Origin: Cumulibacter sp047975195
GTDB taxonomy: Bacteria > Actinomycetota > Actinomycetes > Mycobacteriales > Antricoccaceae
Assembly: GCA_047975195.1 (NCBI GenBank)
Contig: JBKEDB010000134.1
Location: forward strand, 1-33,102
Length of the DNA stretch: 33,102 bases
Reading direction: 5' to 3'
Shown here: piece by piece, positions 1 to 8,003 of the stretch
Numbering within the stretch: position 1 is the stretch's first letter
How the letters are laid out: each line of letters begins with the position of its first letter
Program-made: the position numbers and the translations under genes
Notes under the pieces: model-generated
What the model was told of the DNA's origin: nothing
Seen by the model: the letters and a program-made list of their open reading frames with translations, nothing else
Databases searched by the model: none

Positions 1-263
1 AGGTCGAGACCGGCATCCCGGTCTTCTTCGCCGACCCACACTCACCGTGGCAGCGCGGCACGAACGAAAACACCAACGGCCTGCTGTGTCAGTACTTCCC
101 CAAGGGCACCGACCTATCGCGCTGGTCCGCCGAGGAGATCGAGGCCGTCGCACACGCGCTCAACACCAGGCCGCGCAAGAGCCTCGACTGGAAGACCCCA
201 GCCGAAGCGTTCAACGAGCACCTACTATTACTCCAACAAGCCGGTGTTGCAACAACCGATTGA
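1..263 (+). CDS. IS30-family transposase, C-terminal fragment (5' end outside window)
   Basis: The reading frame is open from base 3 and ends with TGA at 261-263, giving the last 86 residues of a transposase. It contains the block DPHSPWQRGTNENTNG followed by L-L-C-Q-Y-F-P-K-G-T, which is the highly conserved end of the IS30-family DDE integrase core; the Glu in NENTNG is expected to be the third catalytic acidic residue. The tail (TPAEAFNEHL) is also typical. The protein catalyses excision and insertion of its own element. Because only the C-terminus is present, I cannot tell whether the copy upstream is intact. The right end of the element should lie within or just after the stop codon, but the other terminus is outside the window so the inverted repeat cannot be matched. 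Confidence 0.9.
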   Translation, partial: VETGIPVFFADPHSPWQRGTNENTNGLLCQYFPKGTDLSRWSAEEIEAVAHALNTRPRKSLDWKTPAEAFNEHLLLLQQAGVATTD

Positions 264-449
264 ACCCGGTCAGTGCACGGACTTGATCTCGCTGCCGCGA
301 CCCGCCAAAGCACGCCGAAGGAACTCGCCAGATCGGCCGTGGACGCAGCACAGTTGGCAATACAGTTGAGCGACCCATCCCGCGCCGCCGAAATCCTGTT
401 CGCGCTCACCGGTCGCGGGCATCTGGCGGAGGGATTCTCCGTCTTATAG
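264..449 (+). other. short open stretch behind the IS element, possible remnant of an interrupted gene
   Basis: Directly after the transposase stop, the same frame stays open for 61 codons up to TAG at 447-449. Its composition (an Ala/Leu-rich helix ending ALTGRGHLAEGFSVL) looks protein-like rather than random, and it has no convincing start codon or ribosome binding site. The simplest reading is the 3' remnant of a gene into which the IS30 element inserted. I do not recognise the family. The following bases up to 516 hold the upstream region of the MFS gene and nothing else I can support. Confidence 0.25.
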
Positions 450-516
450 ACGGCCTCGCTCGACGTGCGGGAGAACCCCCTCGTCGCTGGTGTCGGTGCG
501 GCGATAAGGTCGGCCG

Positions 517-1737
517 ATGACCGTTCCGGACCGCAGCGAGGATGGCGTCGGTTCGCGACGTCAGCAGTGGCTGATGTGCTTCGCACTGTTCGCCGTGGGG
601 TACTCCGCGCAGGGCATCTCGCCGATCATGCTGTTGTACACCCGTGAACTCGAACTGAGCACCACGATGCTCACCGTGTTCTTCACCGTGTACGCGATCG
701 GGCTGATGTTCGCGTTCGTGTTCGGCGGTCCGCTGTCGGACCGGTACGGCCGCAAACGTGTGGTAGTTCCGTCGATGTGCCTGATCGTCGTTTCAATGAT
801 CGGTCTGCTTGCCGCCGCTTCGCTCGGCGAACCGATGATCCTGATCGCGCGGTTTGTGCAGGGCTTGGCCTCTGGTGCCGTATTCACCGTCGGCACCGTC
901 TGGTTGCGGGAGCTCGTGGGCACCAAGAACGCCGCGGGCGCCGCAGCGCGGGCGAGCGCGTTTCAGGCATTGGGATTCGGCATCGGCCCGTTCCTGTCGG
1001 CGCTGTTTGTGCAGTGGCTGCCGTGGAAGCACGCGCTGACCATCCTGGTGATCCTGACGCTACTGATTCCAGCGATTCTCGTCGCCCGCGTGCTGCCGGA
1101 AACCATGACCCGACACCGCTCTGGCCGGATACAGATTGGCCTGCCGGCCGGAACGCGCGGCGGTTACATCTGGTACTTGGTGCCGTGCGGATTGTGTGTC
1201 TACGCATTCGCAATGCTGTCGATCCTTGGGTTCCCCATTCAGATCGGGAATGCAGGATTCGACCAGGTCTACGTCATCTTGGGGATGAGCGCGCTCGTCG
1301 TGCAGGTCGGTGCCGTGGTCGCCGCGGGCATCGCGAAGCGCCTAGGGCCGTCGGTGAGTGGATGGCTCGCCGGAGCTACCGGAGCGGCCGGCTGCGCCCT
1401 TGGCGTCCTGGCCGTACAGCCGGGGGGATGGCTCTGGGTGATCCCGGCTACGGCCTTAATTGGCCTAGGTACTGGCCTCGCGATGACCTCCGGAGTCATG
1501 GTGTCCGACCTGTTGGCGCCACCGGATCGCCGCGGTGCGCTGATCTCGATGTTTTATATCGCGGTGTACGTCGGGTACTCCAGCGGCACGATCCTGTCTC
1601 TGATCTGGGGGCCTAACACCATGGAACAGCCTGAGACCGTTGCTGTGCTGGGGGTGGCCGCGGTGGTGCTCGCGGTCATCTTGGCTGTGCCGGGCCGGGC
1701 CGTCGTACGTCGCGCGCGAGAGCGTCACGCCGCCTGA
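517..1737 (+). CDS. MFS transporter, probable drug/metabolite exporter
   Basis: This 406-residue protein is a major facilitator superfamily permease of normal length with about twelve hydrophobic segments beginning near residue 18. Residues 70-81 (GGPLSDRYGRKR) are the family motif A in the loop between TM2 and TM3, and a second amphipathic stretch at mid-protein separates the two six-helix halves. It is expected to exchange a small molecule against protons at the inner membrane; the arrangement resembles DHA1-type efflux pumps, but the substrate cannot be read from the sequence. The ATG at 517 has only a weak Shine-Dalgarno (AAGG about 10 bases upstream); an internal ATG at 574 would remove the cytoplasmic N-terminus and cut into TM1, so 517 is preferred. 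The gene is flanked by IS30 debris and a convergent gene, so it stands alone. Confidence 0.88.
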   Translation: MTVPDRSEDGVGSRRQQWLMCFALFAVGYSAQGISPIMLLYTRELELSTTMLTVFFTVYAIGLMFAFVFGGPLSDRYGRKRVVVPSMCLIVVSMIGLLAAASLGEPMILIARFVQGLASGAVFTVGTVWLRELVGTKNAAGAAARASAFQALGFGIGPFLSALFVQWLPWKHALTILVILTLLIPAILVARVLPETMTRHRSGRIQIGLPAGTRGGYIWYLVPCGLCVYAFAMLSILGFPIQIGNAGFDQVYVILGMSALVVQVGAVVAAGIAKRLGPSVSGWLAGATGAAGCALGVLAVQPGGWLWVIPATALIGLGTGLAMTSGVMVSDLLAPPDRRGALISMFYIAVYVGYSSGTILSLIWGPNTMEQPETVAVLGVAAVVLAVILAVPGRAVVRRARERHAA

Positions 1738-1961
1738 AAGATCGCCGTGACGGTCGCGTCCGTCATCCAAACCTCGGTGCCGATCAGGGCAAGATCGGCC
1801 AGGTGTTTAATGATTCATCGACCGTTCGCGCACCTCCTGGCGATCCTCACGAAAGGTGCTGCCAGGGCCCGGATACGTCACCGACTCGCCTTCCGGCGCA
1901 CGATTGCGTAGACGAAGCCCTGCCGCTAGCGCCGCGCATATTCAGTGTGCACGGCGCTGGG

Positions 1962-2435
1962 TCAATCGCGACCGAGCGCAGGATTCGCTGCGGCAGTTCT
2001 CGCCGACAAGCGTTCGGCAAGGCGATCGAGTCCGCCGCGGATCAGCTGCCCGTAACCGTCGTCTGCGAGGGTATGCACGCGAGCCAGTCCGAGCTGAAGT
2101 TGGCGTTCAGCGTCCTCGAACCGTTCCTGCCTGAGATACCCATCGCCGAGATTCAGATGCAGACTGGGCGCCAGCGCTGCAGCGTCGGCGATCCCCACCG
2201 GCGCCAGGTCCGCATTGCTGACATAGGGGTGCGCGGCCAGGGCACGTTCGTCCCACGCGACTTCATACGCAAGGTCGTCCTGCAAGTCGGCTAAGTAATG
2301 CGCGATGACGCACCGCTGGGCCTGATCATCATCGTTCGTCGTGTCCCAGCAGGTCGTGAGCTGCTGACGCCCACTGTCCTTATCGCCGTTGAGTGCGTCG
2401 GTCACGGCTGCAATGATCGGTTCCCAATTCGTCAT
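1962..2435 (-). CDS. TPR-like conserved hypothetical protein
   Basis: A 157-residue soluble protein that starts MTNWEPIIAAVTDALNG. The C-terminal two thirds read as paired helices in the style of tetratricopeptide repeats (LHLNLGDGYLRQERFEDAERQLQLGLA), which usually mediate protein-protein contacts. A central piece with WDTTNDDDQAQRCVIAHYLAD is characteristic of a family of small actinobacterial hypotheticals; no catalytic motif is visible. The frame extends upstream to a TTG at 2465, but that would start inside an inverted repeat, so ATG at 2435 is chosen, although it also lacks a clear ribosome binding site. It is convergent with the MFS gene and divergent from the enoyl-CoA hydratase operon. 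Bases 1738-1961 between it and the MFS gene contain no recognised feature. Confidence 0.7.
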   Translation of the reverse strand: MTNWEPIIAAVTDALNGDKDSGRQQLTTCWDTTNDDDQAQRCVIAHYLADLQDDLAYEVAWDERALAAHPYVSNADLAPVGIADAAALAPSLHLNLGDGYLRQERFEDAERQLQLGLARVHTLADDGYGQLIRGGLDRLAERLSARTAAANPALGRD

Positions 2436-2464
2436 GCCCGCGATGCTACGGCGCACCTGAGACA

Positions 2465-2481
2465 ATCTTCCGTCGGAAGAT
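2465..2481. promoter_or_regulatory. inverted repeat in divergent promoter region
   Basis: ATCTTCC (2465-2471) and GGAAGAT (2475-2481) are perfect 7-base arms around GTC. The site lies between the TPR-like gene and the divergent enoyl-CoA hydratase operon, a natural place for an operator. No regulator gene is adjacent, so the binding protein is unknown. Confidence 0.35.
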
Positions 2482-2534
2482 CGTCGGTTACCGCGGCGAA
2501 CCTGCCCGCGTCGGTTTCGGTCCGTGAGCCATAC

Positions 2535-2550
2535 TTGACTGACATGTCAA
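2535..2550 (+). promoter_or_regulatory. palindromic TTGAC...GTCAA element, possible promoter/operator of the beta-oxidation operon
   Basis: TTGACTGACATGTCAA contains both a 10-base perfect palindrome (TGACATGTCA, 2540-2549) and TTGAC/GTCAA arms. The leading TTGACT could serve as a -35 element, with only a weak -10 candidate (around CATACAGGCT, 2554-2563). It sits about 70 bases ahead of the GTG start at 2621, so a repressor bound here would cover the promoter. This is a sequence-based guess. Confidence 0.3.
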
Positions 2551-2620
2551 CTTCATACAGGCTGACTGCGTCGGGCAAATTCGGCACATCGGCGTGCTTG
2601 AGACGAGGGGAGACACACAG

Positions 2621-3373
2621 GTGGCTGACGAGGGAACACTGGTTGTCCGCGAGGATCGTGACGGCTGGGCGATGCTCACGCTGAACCGTCCGAACAAACT
2701 CAACGCGCTGACCGTTGCAATGTTCGCTGAGCTGCGGGCACATATCGAAGACCTGCGCGGCGATGACGCGATCGGTTGTGTGGTGCTCCGCGGGGCAGGT
2801 AAGTGCTTCTCAGCCGGCCACGATCTCGACGATATCGCTGCTGGCGAGGCAGTGCCGTCGCGCGGCTGGCACAGCGAAACTCTGCGCATGCTAGAGAAAC
2901 TGCCTAAGCCGGTGATTGCCGCCGTGCACGGGCACTGCTACACCGGTGCGTTGGAGGTCGCGCTCGCCGCCGACTTCATCGTCGCGTCCGAAGACGCCCG
3001 CTTCGGCGATACGCACTCGAAGTGGGCGTTGACCCCGGTGTGGGGTATGAGCCAGCGGTTGCCGCGCCGTGTCGGCCCGGCGACCGCTAAGCGGCTGATG
3101 TTCACCGCGGACATGTTCGGCGCCGACGAGGCGGTGCGGATCGGGCTCGCGGAGTACGCCGTACCCGCTGCCGATTTCGAGCAGCATCTCGGCGAGCTCG
3201 CTGGGCGAATCGTAGCGAACTCGGTCTTCTCGCACGCCGCCAACAAGCAGCTCATCGACGTGACTGATGGCGGTCAGCTCGACGCGGGGTTGCAGTACGA
3301 AATCATGGAAAGCCCCGGGCGCGGTCCGGACTATTTGGAGCGCATCGCAGCGTTCAGCAAGGGAAAGAAGTAG
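2621..3373 (+). CDS. enoyl-CoA hydratase/isomerase (crotonase) family protein
   Basis: A 250-residue protein of the crotonase superfamily, which acts on CoA thioesters through an oxyanion hole formed by two backbone NH groups. The first oxyanion block is GAGKCFSAGHDLDDI (58-72) and the second HGHCYTGALEVALAADF (103-119). Aligned by eye with rat crotonase, the first catalytic Glu is kept (E112, in GALE), but the second, normally in FG-x-PE, is replaced by His (FGDTH, H132). Classical syn-hydration may therefore be altered; isomerase, hydrolase or a modified hydratase are alternatives. GTG at 2621 is chosen because AGGGGAG lies 8 bases upstream; an in-frame GTG at 2594 has no such site. Its stop abuts the ATG of the acyl-CoA dehydrogenase gene, so the three genes to 5705 form one operon. 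Confidence 0.88.
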   Translation: MADEGTLVVREDRDGWAMLTLNRPNKLNALTVAMFAELRAHIEDLRGDDAIGCVVLRGAGKCFSAGHDLDDIAAGEAVPSRGWHSETLRMLEKLPKPVIAAVHGHCYTGALEVALAADFIVASEDARFGDTHSKWALTPVWGMSQRLPRRVGPATAKRLMFTADMFGADEAVRIGLAEYAVPAADFEQHLGELAGRIVANSVFSHAANKQLIDVTDGGQLDAGLQYEIMESPGRGPDYLERIAAFSKGKK

Positions 3374-4579
3374 ATGAACCTCGATCAGGACCCAGAACTC
3401 GAGGCATTCCGCCGCGAAGTTGTTGAGTTTCTCGATACCGCGCCGACCGACGAGATTCGTGAAGCCGGTCGCCGGACGACCAGCGCGTTCGCGCCGTTCG
3501 ATCAAACGATGGCCTGGCAAGCGATCCTTAACGAGAAGGGCTGGGCCGCGCCAGGCTGGCCCGCCGAGTACGGCGGTACCGGTTGGAGCGTCGAGCAGCG
3601 ATACATCTACAGCGAGGAGTACGCGCGGCGTGACCTTCCGCCGCTGCTGCCTAATGGCCTGAAGATGATTGGCCCACTGATCATCGACAAGGGGACCGAA
3701 GAGCAGAAGAAGCGTTACCTGCCTGGGATCTTGGAGGGTAAGGACTATTGGACGCAGGGTTACTCCGAACCCGGATCCGGGTCCGACCTGGCCTCGTTAC
3801 GCTGCGCGGCGGTGCGCGATGGTGACGATTACGTCATCAACGGCAGCAAGATCTGGACCACCCTGGCGCACCGCGCCAACCGGATGTTCATGCTCGTGCG
3901 CACCAGCACCGAGGGACGCAAACAGGCCGGTATCACCTTCCTGCTGCTGGACCGGGTTGACTACCCGGGCATGGAGATCCGCCCGATCGTCAACCTCGCC
4001 GGCGAGGAAGAGCAGTGCGAGGTCTTCTTTGAGAACGTGAGGGTTCCGGTCTCGGGCCGCATCGGCGAGGAAAACGACGGCTGGGCCGTGTCCAAGCACC
4101 TACTCACGTACGAGCGTGGCGCCAATGTCACCGCGCCCGCGATGCGGCGGCATCTGGTACAGATCCGCGATGCTGCCGAAGCCGCGACCTCACCGTACGG
4201 CGGTTCTCTGGCCGAGGACCCGGTATTCCAACGAGACATGGGTGAACTCGCGGCCGACATCGCTTCCTTCGAAGCGGTGGAAAGGCTCATCCATAGCGGG
4301 CATCCGATGGGACGCGATATCGCGACGCCATCGATGAACAAGGTGATTGGCAGCGAGATCACCCAACGGTTAACGGTCTTGATGACGCGGATCGCCGGCG
4401 TGGGGGCGATCCCGCGTCAGCTCGAGGAGATCGAGGTCGGCTCGGGTATCGAACCGGTGGCCAGTGAATTCGAGTTGACCGCGATGCCGTGGTACCTCAA
4501 CAGCCGAGCAACCACCATCTACGCCGGAACCAACGAGGTCCAGCGCGACCTCATCTCGCGCACCCTCGGCGCACGTTAA
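3374..4579 (+). CDS. acyl-CoA dehydrogenase, larger subunit of a probable heteromeric enzyme
   Basis: A 401-residue FAD-dependent acyl-CoA dehydrogenase that introduces the alpha-beta double bond into an acyl-CoA. Visible landmarks are the flavin/substrate block YSEPGSGSDLASL (130-142), NGSKIWTT (156-163) and the C-terminal TTIYAGTNEVQRDLISRTLG. The medium-chain-type catalytic Glu (Y-E-G-T) is Ala here, but E247 in LLTYERGAN sits at the alternative helix position used by isovaleryl-CoA dehydrogenase and by one chain of the mycobacterial steroid-side-chain enzymes. A second, shorter dehydrogenase gene follows after 10 bases, matching the known alpha2beta2 FadE26/27- and FadE28/29-type or PimC/PimD-like pairs. 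ATG follows the previous TAG with no gap, implying translational coupling. Substrate is not determined; steroid side chains, dicarboxyl-CoAs or branched acyl-CoAs are candidates. Confidence 0.93.
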   Translation: MNLDQDPELEAFRREVVEFLDTAPTDEIREAGRRTTSAFAPFDQTMAWQAILNEKGWAAPGWPAEYGGTGWSVEQRYIYSEEYARRDLPPLLPNGLKMIGPLIIDKGTEEQKKRYLPGILEGKDYWTQGYSEPGSGSDLASLRCAAVRDGDDYVINGSKIWTTLAHRANRMFMLVRTSTEGRKQAGITFLLLDRVDYPGMEIRPIVNLAGEEEQCEVFFENVRVPVSGRIGEENDGWAVSKHLLTYERGANVTAPAMRRHLVQIRDAAEAATSPYGGSLAEDPVFQRDMGELAADIASFEAVERLIHSGHPMGRDIATPSMNKVIGSEITQRLTVLMTRIAGVGAIPRQLEEIEVGSGIEPVASEFELTAMPWYLNSRATTIYAGTNEVQRDLISRTLGAR

Positions 4580-4589
4580 CGGAAGCGAT

Positions 4590-5705
4590 ATGGACCTCAC
4601 ATACTCAGCAGAACAACAATCTCTCCGCGACGGGCTCGCGCGGTACCTCGATCGCAATTATGGCTTCGAACAGCGCCAGGAGTTGCTTCGCTCCGATGCG
4701 CCGTACTCGGTCGAAGCCTGGCAGCAGTTCGCACAGATGGGCCTCACCGCGCTGCCGTTCGACGAAAATGTCGGTGGAATCGGCGGCACGATCGCCGACG
4801 TCGTCGCGGTCGGTGAAATCCTCGGCGACTACCTCAGCATCGAGCCGTTCGCGAGCGCGATACTGTGCGGACGGGTGCTGGAGGCCGGTGGTACGGCAGC
4901 GGCAGAACTGCTCATAGGGGTCGTCGACGGCTCGGCGCAGGTTGCCCTCGCGCACGAGGAAGGGCGCGGCACCGCGTCGACCTCGTTAGTGGCGACTACG
5001 GCGAGCAAGACCGAGACCGGCTATCGGCTGCATGGTCGCAAAGAGGTCGTGATCGGCGCGGCACAGTCCTCCCATCTGATCGTGACTGCGCGGGTCAGCG
5101 GAGCGACCGGCGATGCCGATGGCGTCGCCGTGCTGCTCCTGCCGAGGGCGTCCGACGGAGTGACGGTACGCGAGTACCGAATGCTCGACGGGCGCGCCGC
5201 GGCGACGGTTTCCTTCGCCAACGCCGAGGCCGAGGCTCTGGTGCTTGACTCGGCGGATTCAATAGATGCGCTGTTCGCCGACGGAATTATCACGTTGGCC
5301 GCAGAAGCTGTCGGCGCGATGAACGCGTTACTGCGGATCACCATCGAGTACGGCGCGACCCGCCAGCAGTTTGGTGTGCCGATCGGAACGTTCCAGGTGC
5401 TGGCGCATCGCATGGCAGACATGAAGATGGCGTACTTGAACGCCCGGTCGACGCTGCTGTACACCACGGCGCTGGCTGAGGCCGGACGGGCCGGCGCAGG
5501 CGATATCGCCGTACTTAAGGCGCAGGTGGGTCGGCTGGGCCGCGTCATCGGTGAGTCCGCAGTGCAGCTACACGGCGGAATTGGTACGACGGACGAACTG
5601 TCCGTCGGTCACTATCTCAAGCGCATCCTGACCGTGGAAACGCTGTTCGGCGACTCGGACTACCACCTACGCCGGGTCGGGGCCACGGCGGGCATCGGAG
5701 TCTAA
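4590..5705 (+). CDS. acyl-CoA dehydrogenase, smaller subunit of the heteromeric pair
   Basis: A 371-residue acyl-CoA dehydrogenase-fold protein, more divergent than its neighbour. The N-terminal helical domain and the C-terminal helical domain are clear: YGATRQQFGVPIG carries the Arg-Gln-x-Phe-Gly flavin contact, and AVQLHGGIGTTDELSVGHYLKR is the conserved HGG(I/M)G segment. The middle beta-domain is degenerate and lacks the standard substrate-binding wording. In known heterotetrameric acyl-CoA dehydrogenases one chain supplies the base and the other completes the FAD site, and this pair fits that scheme. A short GGAAG precedes the ATG, 10 bases after the previous stop. A branched hairpin beginning 22 bases after the stop probably ends the operon. 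The similarity to the small chain of pimeloyl-CoA dehydrogenase-like enzymes is by recollection of the family pattern, not by alignment. Confidence 0.9.
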   Translation: MDLTYSAEQQSLRDGLARYLDRNYGFEQRQELLRSDAPYSVEAWQQFAQMGLTALPFDENVGGIGGTIADVVAVGEILGDYLSIEPFASAILCGRVLEAGGTAAAELLIGVVDGSAQVALAHEEGRGTASTSLVATTASKTETGYRLHGRKEVVIGAAQSSHLIVTARVSGATGDADGVAVLLLPRASDGVTVREYRMLDGRAAATVSFANAEAEALVLDSADSIDALFADGIITLAAEAVGAMNALLRITIEYGATRQQFGVPIGTFQVLAHRMADMKMAYLNARSTLLYTTALAEAGRAGAGDIAVLKAQVGRLGRVIGESAVQLHGGIGTTDELSVGHYLKRILTVETLFGDSDYHLRRVGATAGIGV

Positions 5706-5726
5706 CCGCTACGGTTAACAACCCGA

Positions 5727-5776
5727 AGGGGTGTCGCGGCACGGAGTAACTACTCCCTCCTTGCTGCGACACCCCT
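5727..5776. terminator. bidirectional hairpin terminator between convergent genes
   Basis: AGGGGTGTCGC (5727-5737) pairs perfectly with GCGACACCCCT (5766-5776). The loop itself contains a second stem, GGAGTA (5743-5748) with TACTCC (5751-5756). It lies between the acyl-CoA dehydrogenase gene and the convergent solute-binding-protein gene and could end transcription from both sides; there is no long T tract. Confidence 0.7.
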
Positions 5777-5793
5777 CGCTATTACCAGTGGAC

Positions 5794-7380
5794 CTACTGT
5801 GGCGTATACGCCACACCGCGCAGGTCGCGTACGGAGTTGTTGTACGTCGAGATTCCGCTGACGCCAGGATCGAGAACATAGATCAGATCGGCATTACATA
5901 CCGGCATAAATCCAGTGGGTTCCTGCACGACCAAGTTCATGAACTCCGAGTACAGTTCGTGACGCGCGGCATCATCGGGTTCGTTCGCCGCCTGTGCCAG
6001 CAGATCTCGCTGATCGTCCGGGAGCGGATCACCGGGGTTGTTGACCGAACCCTCCTCGAATACGTACAGGTTCGTGTATTCGGGATCTACGTGGGCCGGA
6101 TTAGCGGCGACCATTGACGGCAGGGTCTTCTTGATCGAGAACTCCTCGACCATCTGCGGCCGGGGAGCGATCTCAAAGTCCATGGTCACGCCGACGTCTT
6201 TGAAATTCGACTGAATGACTTCGGACAGTTTGGCGTAGTACGAGACCGTGGAGGTAATCGCGTCGAAGGTGAACCCATCGGGATAGCCGGCTTCGGCGAG
6301 CAAATCCTTGGCCTTCTCCGGGTCGTACGGCCACACTTCGGTGCCGTCGCCGATCTCCTCGTCGTAGGCGATGCTGGAGGACGGCCACGGCTGAATCGGG
6401 ACTTCGCACAGTCCGTCATTGAGCCCATCGGCGATGCCTTGGCGATCGATCGCGAGATTGAGTGCGAGCCGTACGTTGGGATCGTCGAACGGTTCTTCGG
6501 CGGTGTTGAATTCGATGAACTGCATGGCTGAGAATCCGCCGGCGATCACCGGAGTCTCGCTCGGATCGACATCGCCGATCTGGCCGGGCTCGATGTGCGC
6601 GATCTGCACCTGCCCGGATAGCAGCGCGTTCACCGCAGTCTGCGACTGAGGCATGTAGTAGTAGGTCATCGCCGACACCCGCTGAGCGTCAGGGTCCCAG
6701 TAGTCAGGTGTTCGTTCGAAGCGCACTTCATCGCCGAGCTTGATGTCGACGGCCTGATACGCGCCGATCCCATCGGGTTGCGTGTGTAGGGTGCCGGCCT
6801 TGATGGCCGCCGGCGAGACAATCATCCCCGCGCGGCTCGTCAACATGCCGAGGACGAGTCCGGGCTTGCCGTTGATCCCGATCTCCACCGTGTGCTCGTC
6901 CACTACCGTCACATCGGTGATCGTGGAGAGTTGCTCCTTGATCTTGCTGTCGTCGTCCGAACGGGCCCGATCGAGGTTGAGCTTGACGGCGTCGGCGTCG
7001 AAGGGGGTGCCATCGTTGAAGGAAACCCCGTCGCGCAACGTCAGCGTGATAGCGGTGTCCGATACCTCCCAATCCGTCGCCAGCATCGGGACCTTCTCAT
7101 CGTCGGGGCTGACCCCGATCAATCGGTCGTATACCGGGAACAAGTAGGTCAAGTCGTAGTCCGACACACCCTGGTGCGGATCCCAACTAGTGGCCTCGAG
7201 TGGCCAGGCGAATGCGAGTTCGGCATCCGGGTCAAAGTCCTCATCGAGCTCGATACTCGCCGGATACTTCGAGACGGCCTCATCGTGCGTCTCGGTCTTG
7301 TTGCTCGGGGCGTCGCCGCAGGCGCTGAGCGCCAGGACGGCGGCGGCGACAATGCCGCCTAGTTTCATGAATCGGTGCAT
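5794..7380 (-). CDS. family-5 ABC transporter solute-binding lipoprotein (peptide/nickel type)
   Basis: A 528-residue extracytoplasmic binding protein of the SBP_bac_5 class, which delivers oligopeptides, nickel chelates, opines or similar ligands to an ABC importer. The N-terminus is a lipoprotein signal: a short basic start, a hydrophobic run and the lipobox LSAC with the acylated Cys at residue 21, so the protein should be membrane-anchored and face outside. Family landmarks include TLRDGVSFNDGTPFDADAVK, the RLALNLAIDRQ segment and a PEKAKDLLAEAGYPDGF block. No permease or ATPase gene is next to it; the nearest transporter operon starts beyond the DUF2200 gene and has its own binding protein. 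It may therefore be an orphan that shares a transporter. ATG at 7380 is preferred; another ATG lies 12 bases downstream. Confidence 0.92.
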   Translation of the reverse strand: MHRFMKLGGIVAAAVLALSACGDAPSNKTETHDEAVSKYPASIELDEDFDPDAELAFAWPLEATSWDPHQGVSDYDLTYLFPVYDRLIGVSPDDEKVPMLATDWEVSDTAITLTLRDGVSFNDGTPFDADAVKLNLDRARSDDDSKIKEQLSTITDVTVVDEHTVEIGINGKPGLVLGMLTSRAGMIVSPAAIKAGTLHTQPDGIGAYQAVDIKLGDEVRFERTPDYWDPDAQRVSAMTYYYMPQSQTAVNALLSGQVQIAHIEPGQIGDVDPSETPVIAGGFSAMQFIEFNTAEEPFDDPNVRLALNLAIDRQGIADGLNDGLCEVPIQPWPSSSIAYDEEIGDGTEVWPYDPEKAKDLLAEAGYPDGFTFDAITSTVSYYAKLSEVIQSNFKDVGVTMDFEIAPRPQMVEEFSIKKTLPSMVAANPAHVDPEYTNLYVFEEGSVNNPGDPLPDDQRDLLAQAANEPDDAARHELYSEFMNLVVQEPTGFMPVCNADLIYVLDPGVSGISTYNNSVRDLRGVAYTPQ

Positions 7381-7510
7381 GGACCGAATCCAACCACATG
7401 AACTTTACGCGCACGTCAGGCGTCCTTAACCCGCTCCGTACCTCGTCGCACGTCGAACGGGCCGAGCCGGTCCGGATGCCGTAGGCGGTCGCCGGCGGCA
7501 TACTGGGCAT

Positions 7511-7864
7511 ATGAGTCGCATCTTTGAGATGAGTTTTGCTTCCGTCTACCCGCACTACGTCACGAAGGTCGAGCGAAAGGGACGCACCGTGGCGGAGTTG
7601 CGGGAGGTCATTCGTTGGCTGACGGGATTCGACGATGCGGGACTGGAGTCACACCTCGCGCAGGAAACGTCCTTCAGAGACTTCTTTGCCGATGCGCGAC
7701 TGAACCCGAACGTTTCACTGATCACCGGCTCGGTATGTGGCGTCCGCGTGCAGGAGGTCGAAGATCCGCTGATGCGCCAGATCCGCTACCTGGACAAACT
7801 CGTCGACGAACTGGCCAAAGGCAAAGCGATAGAGAAGGTGTTGCGGACGCCGAAGGTCAGTTAA
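7511..7864 (+). CDS. DUF2200 family protein
   Basis: A 117-residue small soluble protein. The opening RIFEMSFASVYPHYVTKVERKG and the following LREVIRWLTGFD are the hallmark of the DUF2200 family, which is spread across diverse bacteria at this same length; its molecular function is not known to me. A later stretch, NPNVSLITGSVCGVRVQEVEDPLMRQIRYLDKLVDELAKGK, is also typical and predicts mixed alpha/beta followed by a C-terminal helix. There is no signal peptide. The ribosome binding site ahead of the ATG at 7511 is poor. It is transcribed alone, divergent from the lipoprotein gene and convergent with the importer operon. Confidence 0.88.
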   Translation: MSRIFEMSFASVYPHYVTKVERKGRTVAELREVIRWLTGFDDAGLESHLAQETSFRDFFADARLNPNVSLITGSVCGVRVQEVEDPLMRQIRYLDKLVDELAKGKAIEKVLRTPKVS

Positions 7865-8003
7865 CCCATACGAGCAGTTACGCCCTGCGCGTCGCGGGAA
7901 GGAACCGTGTCTCAGGCTGCGCCGTCCCCGGGGCGTACTGAGCAATGGCGGGGAGGCAATGAGACTGGCCGTCGCTCGAGGTATTCGAATCGAACCGTCA
8001 CGG

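Noticed and set aside
1803..2294. Plus-strand frame of 163 codons opposite the TPR-like gene
   Set aside because: The minus-strand product has a coherent helical-repeat pattern while the plus-strand product has none.
7960..8000. TTCGAATC-like string resembling a tRNA T-loop
   Set aside because: No matching acceptor, D or anticodon stems could be found around it.
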